This document shows, piece after piece, positions 49,628 through 62,256 of a stretch of DNA of 64,000 nt. The stretch spans positions 19,429,541 to 19,493,540 of the forward strand of contig CM047814.1 of NCBI GenBank assembly GCA_026214975.1, written 5' to 3'. The DNA comes from Gentiana macrophylla. Taxonomy: Eukaryota; Streptophyta; Magnoliopsida; Gentianales; Gentianaceae. The translations under genes were made by a program, and so were the position numbers. Every line of letters begins with the position of its first letter. The stretch's first letter is position 1. The notes under the pieces were generated by a model, which did no database searches, was not told where the DNA came from, and saw only the letters and a list, made by a program, of their open reading frames with translations.

Positions 49628-51754
49628 GGGCTCTGATACCACTGTTAGTAATATCATCCCATGCAATGAAGCGATTTTAAGGATCTAGATCTATAAAATA
49701 CACGTAATAAAATAACTAGATCTACATCTACAAGGGGTTGTAGATCATACCTCTTGGATCTCAAAATCCAAGTTGAAGAACCGCAATAGGAAAGAACGAA
49801 CAAGGTGTGCAGAGCACCACGATCTTCCGCACGCGACTGACAAGCAACTCCCGTGGAAGGAAATTATCGCCTTGAATCCTTCCGATATGCTACCGGAAAA
49901 ATCTCCAAGATTTTTCTCCTTAAACCCCTTGGCGAATTTTTATTCCTTCTTCTCTCTAAGAGGAGAAGTCGAATTTCATTGTGTGTTGCAAGGCTTGGGA
50001 GAACTCTCTTTATATAGGAGAGTAAAACTTAGCCTCCAAGATTAAATAATTAAGAGATAATTATTACATTAATCCTTTTTCCAAATAAAAGATAAATAAA
50101 ATAATTATCCAAAACAAATTAGGATAAATCATATTATTATCTAATATTTCATGAATTATCATTTAACAAATAAAAGATAAATCCACATTAAATAATTATC
50201 CAAGAAAACTAATTTCCTAATAATTATTAACCACAAAAGTGGCGCCACCTTTTTATCAAAAGGTTCACACGCACAAAACCATATTTGACCAATTAGGTCA
50301 AAAAAGGTCAACACACTAATTTGGTAAAGTCAACTTAAAAATGCTCTTTTCCGTGTATTTAATTATTTAGCCCAACTAATTTAATAGTCCACTAAACAAT
50401 TAATTCACATACCGCTTTAATAAAGTCCAACAAGAACTAAATTAATATTATTAGGATTCGATGTCGTAGAATAGCTATGCTATATTTAGGAAGGCACGTC
50501 GGGGACCATGGACTAATAATCGGCTCCGATAAATCAAATAAATAATTATAGAATAATTATATTCGATAAATCAATCACGAGAATATGCCACCATAATCCC
50601 GTGATCGCACTTCTCCGATTATAAGATTATATTTATCTCCTCACGAGAATAATAATAAGCGCCCATTGATATAATCATTACATATGGATTAATCCTCCAT
50701 GTAGATCGCTCATTCTAAATCGGGAAGTTACCGTTAACCCTTTTAGAACCTCTTATCCTTATTTACCATTAACCCCTGTGTGATCAATTAATTCATACAA
50801 CTCACCGGTGTAGCTAATCGGTGTAATATGAACTCCATGGATCGATCGGTTTCTAGGATTAACAAACAAGTGGAATCGTTTATCTACTTCCATAAATGGA
50901 AGGAATGGATTCCGTATCTGTGATAACACGTACTACTCACTCAATCCAAACAATGCCAAGATGGGTAAGTCGGACCACGGACTCGGTGTAATCCTTAACC
51001 GTCAAGTCAAACTTCATACTCGATTCAAGCGGCTTGATCGTGATCACCTCGTGATTAAGATATATCCATAAATATGATCATCCATTGATTCGATAAGACT
51101 TCTCGATTACGGAATTATATCGTGAACTCTAATCAAATCGGTCCAAATTTCTATATGATATATCTATCATATATAAATGCCCCATTAGGTTCTCTTAACC
51201 GAAAGTCCGGATAAGACAATCACACCTATTGTATCGGACTTCTCGACACGGAATTATACTTGATTCAAGCGCTTGGATCGTGATCACCTCGTGATTAAGA
51301 TATATCCATAAATATGATCATCCATTGATTCGATAAGACTTCGATTACGGAATTATATCGTGAACTCTAATCAAATCGGTCCAAATTTATATGATATATC
51401 TATCATATATAAATGCCCCATTAGGTTCTCTTAACCGAAAGTCCGGATAAGACAATCACACCTATTGTGTTCTCGCGCATTAATAGCACGTTAAAGGAGA
51501 GACCCGATACTCTCGATTAACTTCACTACGGGCTAATTGTATTTTAAGTACATCTTCACTAACTCAATCCTCCCGTGTATATACCATACACCGAAGTTAA
51601 GTGATTACATAAACGATATACTTTAGGGTTTTACAGAAGTGTAAATACTATTGTCACATCGGTGAATATGAGAATAATAAATATGAATAATAATGTCAAT
51701 TCATTTATTAAATAAAAACAATTACAAAATTGTCTTTCTGCATCACACCTAACA
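49628..51754 (-). mobile_element. 5' LTR and primer-binding site of minus-strand LARD-like element
   Basis: 49,628-49,641 (minus: TGGTATCAGAGCCC) is a tRNA-Met primer-binding site. The LTR spans 49,643-51,754 (TGTTAG...CTAACA), 2.1 kb, with a minus-strand TATA box at about 50,003-50,018. It carries an internal tandem duplication (about 51,019-51,236 and 51,252-51,470). The outer flanks AATTG at 42,682 and 51,755 may be the target duplication, with one extra T at the left. Confidence 0.88.
51019..51470. repeat. ~233 bp tandem duplication inside 5' LTR
   Basis: GATCGTGATCACCTCGTGAT, then AAATGCCCCATTAGGTTCTC and GGATAAGACAATCACACC, occur twice in the same order, about 230 bases apart, with a few small indels. 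The 3' LTR lacks this whole interval. Confidence 0.9.
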
Positions 51755-52166
51755 AATTGCAAGTCGGTAAATCGTTACTCCTTATCATATATTTTTCTTT
51801 CCTTTTCTTTTTTCAGTTTATTTTTTCGGTATAAATCTATTTTTCTTATGGGTTTTTAATTACAAGTGGGAAGATCTTATACATTTCGTTATTTCTTCAT
51901 ATATCACATGTCCTTGGTTTTGATAGATTGCTTTAATCTCAATAATCATTCTAAATTTTGCAGCATAATTCTAAAGGCTGAAGATTTCGGAAGAACTTTT
52001 GGAATCAATTTCAATCTTTATGTGTCTCAGGTTTGTATTGGTACTATGTATTCATTCCATTGTGCCAATTGATTTATTTGATGGTGTATTTACCTTTGGA
52101 TGATATTATCTTTACTACTATGATTTTTGTCATATTTACTACATTTCTTACAGTTACGAAGACTAG
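51755..52166. other. Host flank of LARD-like element, possible orphan exon
   Basis: 51,964-52,030 is bounded by TTTTGCAG and CAG|GTTTG and reads ILKAEDFGRTFGINFNLYVSQ in one frame, so it looks like an internal exon. No neighbouring exons or domain were recognised, so a gene is not called. Confidence 0.25.
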
Positions 52167-52173
52167 CTAGATA

Positions 52174-52423
52174 TTAATAGGGAATAATATATATATTATG
52201 TATTTGTACACATGGTATATAGTTATCTACTATACTTTGCTAGACACAATCACAGGATAATATATATTGATTATATATTGCTACACACGTGGTATATATT
52301 GATTGCTTGGTAAAAAAAAAATATATTGATTGTGTCTATCTAAGTGTATATGGTAAATATATACCGTGCGTGTACATAATGAATGAGTATATTACACAAT
52401 AAATATTTATTATTCCCTATTAA
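52174..52423. mobile_element. MITE, 250 bp, with 7 bp TSD
   Basis: Perfect terminal repeats TTAATAGGGAATAAT / ATTATTCCCTATTAA are flanked by CTAGATA at 52,167-52,173 and 52,424-52,430. The interior is TA-rich with partial inverted symmetry (AGACACAATCA / TGATTGTGTCT). The superfamily is uncertain. Confidence 0.8.
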
Positions 52424-54654
52424 CTAGATATAAAGAAGATTTTTTTAGCACCCCACAAAAGATGGATTCAATAACTGGCAACTAAATCATAAATGATTTC
52501 CTCTCTCATTTGTTGTTTTATAATATATGAACTTTCATTTTCTTTTTTGATACAATATAATCTAGGAACTTGGAAAGCCGACTAGAGTACTCTCACGTCA
52601 ATTCACTTAGTAAGGGAGAAGTTACACTATAAAAATAAGACGAGCATGGTATGAAAAAGGTGAATACGTTGCCACATGAGAATGCTTTCATGTGGTTGTT
52701 TGTAATTTTCATGATTTACATTTTCATTCATACATAATTTTAAACTCATTGCATTACAAATTCAGATTACAAATTCTGTGGTGTTATCATTAATAATTTG
52801 TCTTGACATTTCGGTTAGCTAGATTTGCCTTTTGGAGGGAGTTTGAAGAGACTCTGGAATGAATAATCGAAATCTTGAATCTACTATCTTTTCTGATGTT
52901 TGCTTATCTTTATTTTTGTTACATCTCCAAATATAATAATAAAGCAAGCTATTAACTACTTAAGAGGGTAATTGACCATACCCATTTGGTGATATAGGGT
53001 TAACTTTTGGTTGATGCCTACCTTTTTCTTTGTATTACGGGACAATGTTACATTGTTCGATGTATCAACATGAAGTAACAAATTTGAGGTTAGTGAGAAA
53101 ATTCAAGACTTAAACCCGAAGGATTGTGGTGGAGTAAACACCACTCAAAGTGCTTTATTTTTAAAGATGTTTGTATTTGATGGTAAATGTCAAATGGCAT
53201 CCCAAACGGTTATTAAGGTGGGAAAATGTTCTCTGTCTAATGTATAACTATTATTTCTATTATTATTTTAGTGGAGATATCATATAGATATTCAAGGAAG
53301 TGTACTGCATTTGGGCCGGATGGAATCTATAATTGTGATTCAAATTTGAAGAGAATAAATATAGATATTCAAATTTAAACTAATGATTCAAATTATTTCT
53401 GGACTAACATTGAACCGTGAGATTGAATGACAATTGTATATATTTTTCGAGAGATTTTATGGTACAACGTTCGATGGAATGTTGTACCAAGTGGTATATA
53501 TTATAGCTTTTTATTTTTACTCTCTTTGACATGATACATTTTTATCATATGCGAGACGTAAGAAATGAAAAGTGGTAATAAATGTCATTTGGTATAACTT
53601 TCATACAACGATTGTATTGTAAAATTTTCCGTTTCTCAATAGTAGATGTTATGGGGGTCATTCGCAAATCTCAGGTGAAGTGTGAAATTTTATTTTGCAT
53701 TGTTCTGGTTCCAAATCATTTTTCCTGAACTACACATTTCCGCATTAATTAAGAATTATTCTGGCTAGATGGTTGATTGATATACCATGTTTTCATTTTT
53801 TTCCTTTTTTTTTTTTTTGCACAATTTATTTTACATTATTGTTTTGGGGAGGGGTGGGGATTTTTTTATCGTGGGTAGGGATGGGATTCAACCCCGGTCA
53901 ATATATATCAAGAAGTGGAATGGCCTTTACCATAGTTTACATGTAATGGATAGTTTTATTTTTTTCTTTTCTAACTTCATCATGTCACTTCACGTGTAAG
54001 GAAGAATCGAGTATATCTCATTATGGGGAATTGGCGCTTCAAGCATTTTCCCACTAATATCATCGTGTTACTATGAACAAGTTATAATAGGATGCACTGG
54101 AATATCCAAATTTTTTATGGTGGTTCATAAATTTTTAAGTCTACTTTTTTGTTTCACAAATCAGAATATTCTCTATAGGATAAATATAGAGTTTTTTATA
54201 GGGTTCGTGGATCCCAATTAGTATAATATCCTTTCGCTTCTTACGAGCATGGCAGTAGTTGAGTTATTTTTAGTTAGGTATTCTGGTTTCGATATAAATA
54301 GATTTGTTTTACATTTATATAGATTTAATGTATTTAACCCAATTACCCGATTGACCCGCCTGCACTCCGCCTTCAGACCCGAAAAACAAATATATTTTCA
54401 AAATCCAGCATTAACTCTATTTTAATACTAGCTCCCTAATATTACTCATAAAATTCAAATCTTTTATTCAAATTAATCTCCACAACCGGTTCCTAAAATC
54501 ACGCCATTCAAGATATTACATCACAAAAATCCTTCAAGGTAAACATATTTTATTGCTTATCATATTCCTTTGTAACCACTCCCGCATATCTCTCATTCAT
54601 TTTGAATTTTTTAAACCACGATCATCAATCAGATTTCAAATACTTTGGTAGCGT
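52424..54654. other. Intergenic, no gene seen
   Basis: About 2.2 kb of AT-rich DNA. A short inverted repeat TGGTACAAC/GTTGTACCA occurs near 53,460-53,492. No exon, RNA gene or long repeat was recognised. Confidence 0.45.
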
Positions 54655-55012
54655 TGATACGGTAGGGTAGGAAAGAGTAGGTAAGGTAGGTTGGGGTAAG
54701 TCGCGTAGTTAAGGTAGGCGGTGTGGTGGGTAAGATATGATAGAGTGGAATGATGGGTAGGGTATGGTAGGGTGGGAAGGGTTTGGTAGGTAAGGTGAAG
54801 TGGTGGTAATTAAGTTAGGGGTTGGTAGGTGTAAGGTAGGTAGGGTATAGTAGGGTAGGATAAAGGTTGAGGTAGTGGGTAAGGTAAAATAGGGTGGTGT
54901 GGTGGTAAGATATGTTTGATTGGAATGGTGGATAGGGTAGGTTAGGGTAGGGTGGTGGGTAGGCACGAATGGGGTTGTGGGTAGGGTCGGGTAGATAAAG
55001 GTGGAGTGGTGG
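54655..55012. repeat. G-rich minisatellite (GGTAGGGTAGG-type)
   Basis: Degenerate repeats of GGTAGG, GGGTAAGGT and GTGGTGGGTA with almost no cytosine on the plus strand. Strings such as GGTTAGGGTAGGGTGGTGGG could form G-quadruplexes. The minus-strand frame over it gives a low-complexity Thr/Pro/Tyr/His ORF that is not a real gene. It directly abuts the 5' end of the gypsy LTR. Confidence 0.9.
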
Positions 55013-55013
55013 G

Positions 55014-57206
55014 TGATGTATTATTTTTATATGATTAAAAATACGTTATATTATTATGTTTTATCAACGAGTTCTATATAAAATATATGAAATTATGGTA
55101 TAAAGTGTTAGTCTTTATAATTTAAAGTATTTAGTAATAATAATAATAAAAAAAGTTGTAATTTTGTACCGATTTTAGTAAATTGGAGTGTCGTGTCAGA
55201 TTTACGTGGGTATTTGTGGTATTTTATTGCGATTTATAAACCAAGACCCTCGAGAATCAACATATTGAAGTTTAATCATATCTCTCGAATGATTTAGAGT
55301 GCCACAAGTTTAAATGGTCAATCAATAGCTTTTAAGTGATAAGTTTACAACTAATCTGGATAAGTAATAATAGAAATATCTTCGACAAACGAATTACTCA
55401 TCAAAATGATATTTTCGTAAAAAAGTGTTCTTAACAAAAGTTGTAGATTTTTCCGAGAGTGTTCCAATGCAATTTAAATTATGAAGATTGGAGGTCTAGA
55501 ACTTAAACAAAGTGATCAAGTGGCTAATCGACTTGGATTAAGAAAAATCCCGTAAAAGCTTCTGGAGGAACACGAGGTCATCAAAAAGCGTTATCTGGAG
55601 AAGAGTCCTTCATGAAAGTTGTAGAGTTTCTCGAGATCTTAATTTTGGCATTTCGTTTGCAATTTTGGAAGTCCGTAACTCGAGATATGAATTTTAGAAG
55701 TTTAATAATTATATATAAAAATAATATCTCCACCGCACATGCTGGAATGATCAAGTTAGTGGGGATCATCATTAGTCCGGACCGAAATGCCGGCTAATAC
55801 CGACCGTCCGGCCTTTTACCAATTTGCCTATATAAAGAGCAAAGATCGAGAAAGATTCTGGTACCAAAATATATATATACATCTCATATATATATACATA
55901 TCTCTCTCTTTCTTTCTTTTTCTTTTCTTTTAATTTTAGTAGTAGTTGTAAATAAGCGCCTTACGCCGTAATAATGTAGTTTTAGTATCGTTGTAATGCT
56001 TTCGAAAATCTCGAAGTCGGTTTTGCTAAAGAAGTTGTAATGTCCGAAAGATACGATTTACGAATCAACCACCGTATTCTAACTTTTCTTAAGTATTTAT
56101 GTTTGTTTTTGTATTTTTCGTTGTTATAATGTTTTTAGGCTAAATATAATACCGCCAAAACTATGTAATCGGTTTTATTTCGATCTTTTCATTAAAGAAA
56201 TGTTGTTAAGTTAAAATGACTAAAATTGAGTTAATTGAATCTTTTTCTATTTTGATCGTATTCGTATTGACATATTTAATAGATCCGAGGAATTCATAAT
56301 CTAATTATGAATTGACGCCAGTAGTCGAAATATGAAATAAAAGATAGAAAAACCGAGGGTAAAATTGGCCGTGTGAACAACGTGATAACGGAATCCGATT
56401 TCTAACCGGGGTAAATTTGTTTTGGGAGAAATGAATTTTATTATAATTTGTACTCGAGATCGTAATAATGTTAAATCATCGCTTTAATTGAAACTTAAAC
56501 GGAAAGTTAAATCGTCCGCTTTGACAACCGGAGCCTTTTAAATAAAATTGACCGCTTGACGAACGGAATGACTCCTTTTATCTAAAGGTAGATTTGTACT
56601 TTAAGGACTGTTCGATTAATTAGTTTACCGTAATAAATAAGACCTTGGGTCGATGACAATGGACATATGACAATTTCATACGCTCGTGTGAGGAGGAATT
56701 GTTTACCTCGAGAGTGCAGACCGCTTCACTTACTCAATTGGACCTAAAATAAAAGGAGAGATCGAACACATTTCAATTAATTGAAAAGATCGTATAAACC
56801 AATTATATAAGTTTTGGCGCTTTCTCTAAAATTATTTGTCTAATATATTGGTACTATATATTTATATCTATATATATATATTTTGCAATATATGTACATC
56901 TATATATATTTATATATCTATATATATTATATTAGAATAACTTTTAAATTACGTATTTATTTTATGTTAACTAGAATAGTAATGATCTGTGTGTGATAAA
57001 ATTGCGATTTAGATCGAGTTAATAATGAATTTTCTTTGGTGTTTAACCACACGTAAAGAAATTACCAAGTTCCCTGAGGATTCGACACTGACTCATCATA
57101 CTAGCACTACGATTTGACCCGGTACATCGCGGTTAGATCTGTATAGCCTAGAAAAGGTCCGCGACCTTTCTCGCGCCATTTCCAAGGTTAGTTTTAGTTC
57201 TGCACA
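55014..57206 (+). mobile_element. 5' LTR of Athila-type Ty3/gypsy element
   Basis: The right boundary is set by the primer-binding site TGGCGCCGCTGCCGGG (57,213-57,228), typical of Athila/Tat elements. The left boundary (TGATG or TGTATTA at about 55,014-55,018) is inferred from where the G-rich minisatellite ends. An internal TATA box (CCTATATAAAGAGC, about 55,827) suits the LTR promoter. Length about 2.2 kb. No second LTR is visible because the element runs into the assembly gap. Confidence 0.65.
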
Positions 57207-59583
57207 AGATTTTGGCGCCGCTGCCGGGAACGTCGCTAATTTCTTTTATGTGTCTATGGTTACTACTTGTATTAGCTTAAAATTCTCGAGAATAAGTCAA
57301 CACTTTTCTTATCTCATTTCTATTTTATTTTTCGTTGGTTGTTACCTTTAGAAAATTACCAATTTTTACTACTATCAATTTCGTGGTTATTTTCTATTTT
57401 CGTTAGTTGATGACCGTATGGTAAGGCCCTCTCGCTTCTTATAAGCCCCGACATAAACACTTATGAAAGCGCTAAGAGTAGAGTAAACGCTGTCATACTA
57501 GTCGTGAAATCCCGACCAAGAATCATCTTCAAACAGTAAATACGAGATGGTCAAATCGGTGATTTAAACACCTGAACAAGGGGTCGAACATGCTCTAGGG
57601 CATGGACAAAACCTGATTAACCCTAATAATAATAATAATAGAAATAATCAAAATCGGAACCGTAATAATCGTAATAATCCACCAAACCCGAGACCTATAT
57701 GATCAAACAAAGTAGTAAGAAACCAGACTAATAATCCCATACTTTTACCTAATGAAGGAGCGAATAATTTCAAATTAAGTCTCATCTTTTGGTTTAATTG
57801 ACGCAAGAGCCCAATTCCTGGAGAGGATGATGAAGATCCACATCATCATCTCTATCTTTTGAAGAATCAATACAATACAAACAAAAGTCAAGCTCTCATA
57901 AGGTTAATTAACGAATGACTATGTTTCTTTTTTCTTTAAAAGGATTTGAGCCCGAGATTGGTTTATGTCTCTTCCACATCATTCACTTACTAGTTGGGAG
58001 GAGATTCAAACTGAATTTCAAACAATATTTCACTCTGGACGAAATTTGGAATTAAAAGTCGAGGTTGCTAACTTTAGACAAGGATCTCAAGAAACGCTGG
58101 GAATGCGTGGGAAAGGTTTAAAAATTGTTAAGAGCGTGTCCGATCATGGTTATTCCTTAGATATGCAAATTCAACTCTTCTCGTCAGAATTGAGAAAAGA
58201 CTCACGTGCGGATGTAGATCATGCATGTGGTGGTTCGTTAATGATGAGTGAAGCTCAAACGCTTTACGATGCTATAGAAAAGATTTCCAAAAATAACAGA
58301 ATGTGGGAAACCGGTTCTAGCACCGTAAAAGTAGCTTTGCAGAGAATGTACGCCTAATACGGAAGTTCTAGCACACTTGGAGAATTTGAGTAGGAAATTT
58401 GATGGTTTACAATGAATAAGAACCAAAATTCGTAAAATAGTACACCAAATGAATACTCAAGTCATGATAATATGGCGTTAGGAGTGAAGAACCAACAGAT
58501 ATTCAAGAGAGGAGGTGAGTTTTCTTCAAAAAGATAGGAATTTGAACAATGCATACTCAAACTCGCTTAATGCTATTAAGAGATCATCCTACTTATCGAT
58601 GGTCCGAAAACCTAGTAAGCCGTGACAACCGCCATATCCAAATCCCATATAGAATAATAACCAAGTTTATCAAGAAAATACATCTAATCGAATTTACAAT
58701 CATTACCAAGATCCTATCCTCAACATACCACTCAAAGTATACCAAGAACTCGTAGTTCAACTCAACCTCGAAGGAGTTGAAAAATGGGAAAACTAATGGA
58801 AAATATGATGGGTGTAGTATCTACTCAAGCTAAGAATATGGAAACAATGATGACTTCTATTGGTACAAATACTAAAGATATGAGTACAATAAAAACATCT
58901 ATGAGTGGACATGATACCGAATGAGAACAATAGAAGCCTCATTGAGGAATATGGAAGATCATTTGAGTAGGGAAGGTGAACGAATAACAAGAGACTTCAG
59001 GGAGGATTACCAAGCAACACCGATGAAACCCAAGAGAGGTAAATGTTGTGGTTACGAGGAAGTAGGAAGCTTAGTGGAAGCAATGGAGTAGAAAACTTTG
59101 GGAATAATGAAGTAGAAAATGATTTAGATGGAAAGAATGATGAAACTAAAGATAAAGATGAATTCATCGATTTAGGAAGAAGAAATTATAGATAATTTCT
59201 TGAAAAGGAATAAGTTTGGAACCCGAAAATGAAGGTGAAAATTGGGTAAAAATCCCTAGGATTTTGAAAGACCCTATGGATAAAGATTTAAGGAATTTAT
59301 TCAAGAACATATTAGAATAAATGAGAAACAGGAAGAACCGAAAAATCAAGTAGTAGATTGATTCAGTGGAACAATTTAAAGGAAAAATTCAAGAACTCAA
59401 AACATGGCGACTAAGTAATACTCAAAGGTTTAAGGAAAAGGAAAGAGAAATTGACTAAGGAGCCAAAGGTTATAGATTTAGAATCTTTTACCCTACCCTC
59501 CTAAAGATCAAATCAAAAGGCAAAAAGCGATAAGAAGTATGCTCGCTTCCTTGATACTTTTCGTCATCTTCATGTTAATATCC
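57207..59583 (+). pseudogene. Athila-type gypsy leader and gag remnant
   Basis: After the primer-binding site, an Athila-type gag reads 57,965-58,357: LTSWEEIQTEFQTIF, LELKVEVANFRQ, then RADVDHACGGSLMMSEAQTL, the conserved gag pattern (SWxxLxxxF, LIDAAAGGSLM, AYxLLE). Broken pieces continue to a KYARFLDTFRHLHVNI stretch just before the gap at 59,584. Multiple stops and frameshifts are present. Protease and reverse transcriptase would lie in or beyond the gap, but the sequence after the gap is different. Confidence 0.8.
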
Positions 59584-59683
59584 NNNNNNNNNNNNNNNNN
59601 NNNNNNNNNNNNNNNNNNNNNNNNNNNNNNNNNNNNNNNNNNNNNNNNNNNNNNNNNNNNNNNNNNNNNNNNNNNNNNNNNNN
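59584..59683. other. Assembly gap, 100 N
   Basis: Exactly 100 Ns, the conventional length for a gap of unknown size. The gypsy gag stops at its left edge and a hAT-like terminus lies on its right, so much element sequence may be missing. Confidence 0.99.
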
Positions 59684-59858
59684 TATCAATTAGAGTAAAA
59701 AAAAAGGGCATTTATCAAAAAAGAAAATTAACATATTATATTAGGTTGAATCTGATTAAATCTACACGAATTTTTTTTTTTCTTTTAATAAATATGTGCA
59801 CTCACGCCCCGAAAGACCTTGGCTTAAGACTCGATATCATGGCCATAGGCCGGCCCTG
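59684..59858. mobile_element. hAT-like element, right end
   Basis: It ends GGCCGGCCCTG (reverse complement CAGGGCCGGCC), a typical plant hAT terminus. The next 8 bases, AAATGGAG (59,859-59,866), start the segmental duplication and could be the target duplication. The left end is in or beyond the gap. Confidence 0.6.
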
Positions 59859-61359
59859 AAATGGAGAATCAATTTAGGGTTTTACAGAACGAAGAAAGAG
59901 GAAGCATTTGAGGCGGCCGGACAAGTCAGGCGCACTGTTGCCAGTTGAGACATGTTCTAGATATTTTTTTATTCTCAATTTTTTTTTCTTTATTAATAAT
60001 GCAATGTAAGCAACAAATTTGTCACAAGAAAATTGCATTATGAAATTATGAAAAAAGACAGGGAATTTTTTTTTTTGAAATTATCAAAAAATACTTAAAC
60101 ATTTGCATTTTAACGAAAATGACAAAATATCTTGTATTAAGACAATTTTGCCCTTCTGTTTACATATGAAAACTCTCATGAAAAAAAAATTTTTAATTTG
60201 AGGGGTATTATTATCTTTGAACATATAGGTTGCGTTTGTTTTGGATTGGAGTTTTTTTGGGAGTTTTTTTTTTTTTGGAGTTTTTTTAGATAAAGTGATT
60301 GAAATAATGATTAGAAAGTTGATGGGGTAAAATAAAGTAGAATAATGATTGGTGTAGATTATGAAATGATTGGTGAAATAAAGTAGAATAATGAATAAAA
60401 TAATGGTAAAAAATGTAATAAAGTTGATAAAGTGAAATGATGAGAGATGATTTAATATTTTTTTATTTGTAGTTGAAGATTTGATTGGTGAGAGAATTGT
60501 GAAAAATGATTGGTGATATGATGTAAAAAAAACTCCGGCCAAAACAAACGGAACCATGTGTCCTTTTTGATAACTTTGTAAATGTTTACATATGAAAACT
60601 CTCATGAAAAAAAATTAAAAAAATAATTTGAGGGGTATTATTGTCTTTGAACATATAGTGTCATTTTTGATAACTTTGTAAATGTTTTTGTCCTTTTCAA
60701 TTATTCTCAGTGGTTGAATATCATAAATTTAAAGGTTAACGTCAAAAATGCTCATTGACTATTATTAATACGATAGACGTTAAGTAATGAAAACATATAT
60801 TGTGGGACAAATCTAAAAGTGTATAATGACGACTTATATTTTGAGACAGGGTAGTATATCTTATAGTAGTATATAATTGATTATGATATATGACACGTAA
60901 ATTAATGGATGATGGTGTAACATCTAGTTTTTAGATGCCGAAAATAAAATGTTGCGCAATTGAAGAGAAAAAAATCGAAAAGTCAAGCAAGTATGTGTGA
61001 CGTAATATCAGAGTAGTAATAAATAAAAACGTAGAAGAAGAGAAGATATAAGCAGAGAAGAGACTCGGGGACACACCCTCCCTGGTGGTCTTCCATAATA
61101 ATAAAAGTAGAAGACAAAATATGGAGTATTGTTGTTGTCAAGAAGACTAAAATCGACCGTTTTGTTTTAAGCAGTTGTCGAAAACACGCTTATTAAGAAT
61201 TTGATATAACGCTATGACTTTAAAGATACAATGACTAAAAAATCTCTATGATACAATTAATGCACTCTTGTTTTTAACTTCTTACATAGTATTAAATAAG
61301 GGTAAAATAGGAAAACTAGCAATAAATGACGCTTTGAAAAACGTTATGCCTCGGTTATT
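59859..61359. repeat. Segmental duplication copy B, with empty MULE site
   Basis: Near-identical to 14,900-15,792 joined to 19,490-20,116. TAAATTTAA occurs once (60,724-60,732) where copy A carries the 3.7 kb Mutator-like element. It begins with the distal CCR4 promoter/5'UTR-like sequence and ends in a truncated Stowaway-like MITE. Confidence 0.94.
60228..60555. mobile_element. MITE with GGTTGCGTTTGTTTTGG ends, second copy
   Basis: Paralogue of 15,276-15,612 inside the duplicated block. It is a few bases shorter, with a small deletion before the right terminus and changed homopolymer lengths. Confidence 0.75.
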
Positions 61360-61451
61360 GATTTCCTTGAAGCATTGGGATGGTACATATACACAGGAAT
61401 TAGCGTCCAAATTAAATGCATATACACACATGACACCTGCCCCCATTGCCC

Positions 61452-61464
61452 CTATATATAAATA
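61452..61464 (+). promoter_or_regulatory. TATA-box-like element upstream of small ORF
   Basis: CTATATATAAATA lies 73 bases upstream of the ATG at 61,537, a plausible distance for a plant core promoter with a short leader. Confidence 0.45.
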
Positions 61465-61536
61465 CAAGATTTCATTGCCCCTTTGTTATCATCCAACCTA
61501 GTATATTTTTATTTTTTCTTGTGTGTAATTTTTGAC

Positions 61537-61740
61537 ATGGATGTCAATAAAGTTGATCTCAAAGGAGAAGCTTCACAACAAGACAACCGAGTGGATACAA
61601 GAGAGAAGAAAGTTTCTGAAATAATGGTAGAAACCGAAACGTATGAACAAAGGATGAAGCTTATGGAGTATATGTCCAAAAAGCTTCATGAGTTTGAGGA
61701 GATTACTAACAAGCTCATCAATGATGTTCCAAAAAAATGA
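61537..61740 (+). CDS. Small charged coiled-coil-like protein, unknown
   Basis: Complete 67-aa frame (MDVNKVDLKGEASQQDNR... to NDVPKK), highly charged, with heptad-like spacing in the C-terminal half (MKLMEYMSKKLHEFEEIT). A TATA-like box lies upstream. I do not recognise a family. It starts about 180 bases after the end of the segmental duplication, in single-copy sequence. It could be a chance ORF or an exon of a larger gene. Confidence 0.35.
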   Translation: MDVNKVDLKGEASQQDNRVDTREKKVSEIMVETETYEQRMKLMEYMSKKLHEFEEITNKLINDVPKK

Positions 61741-61774
61741 TATGGCATTTCATCTATATATCTTATTTTATTTG

Positions 61775-62020
61775 AATAAGGTTATGTTGTTGTTTTTGTT
61801 TTTTGTAATGTCGTTTAAATTTTTTTTTTTAATGTTGTTTTTGAAATAATATATATTATTGTTGAATAAGTTTATGTTGTTGTTTTGGTTTTTTATAATG
61901 CCGTTTATTTTTTTTTTAAATGTCGTTTTTGAAATATAATATATATATATTCTTGTTTTGGTTTTTTGTAATGTCGTTAATTATTTTTTGTAATGTCTTA
62001 TTTGAAATAATATAAGTAGG
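61775..62020. repeat. About three ~90 bp tandem repeats between the small ORFs
   Basis: Repeated GTTGTTTTGGTTTTTTxTAATG, then GTCGTT and TTTGAAATAATATA. Downstream (62,035-62,180) the motif AAAAGACACAA recurs several times. Confidence 0.8.
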
Positions 62021-62183
62021 TTCTTGTAAACAAAAGACACAAAAAAATAAAAAGACACAAGAAAATGAAAAGTTCTACTAAAAACAAAATAAAAATGAAA
62101 AGACACAAACTAAACGAAAAGACACAAGACCACAAACGGATGTAAAGAATTAACTATCAAAATATATCAAAAGACACAAACAT

Positions 62184-62194
62184 TCTATAAATAC
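62184..62194 (+). promoter_or_regulatory. TATA-box-like element upstream of second small ORF
   Basis: TCTATAAATAC lies 63 bases before the ATG at 62,257. A CA- and A-rich leader follows. Confidence 0.45.
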
Positions 62195-62256
62195 ATAACA
62201 CAACAAAAAAAACATAACACAAACAAATAACAACAATTTACCAAAATCTGCCAAAA

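Noticed and set aside
51964..52030. Internal exon of a host gene interrupted by the LARD-like element
   Set aside because: Good splice borders, but no partner exons or recognisable domain; too weak to call.
54709..54966. 85-codon Thr/Pro-rich minus-strand ORF
   Set aside because: Antisense of the G-rich minisatellite.
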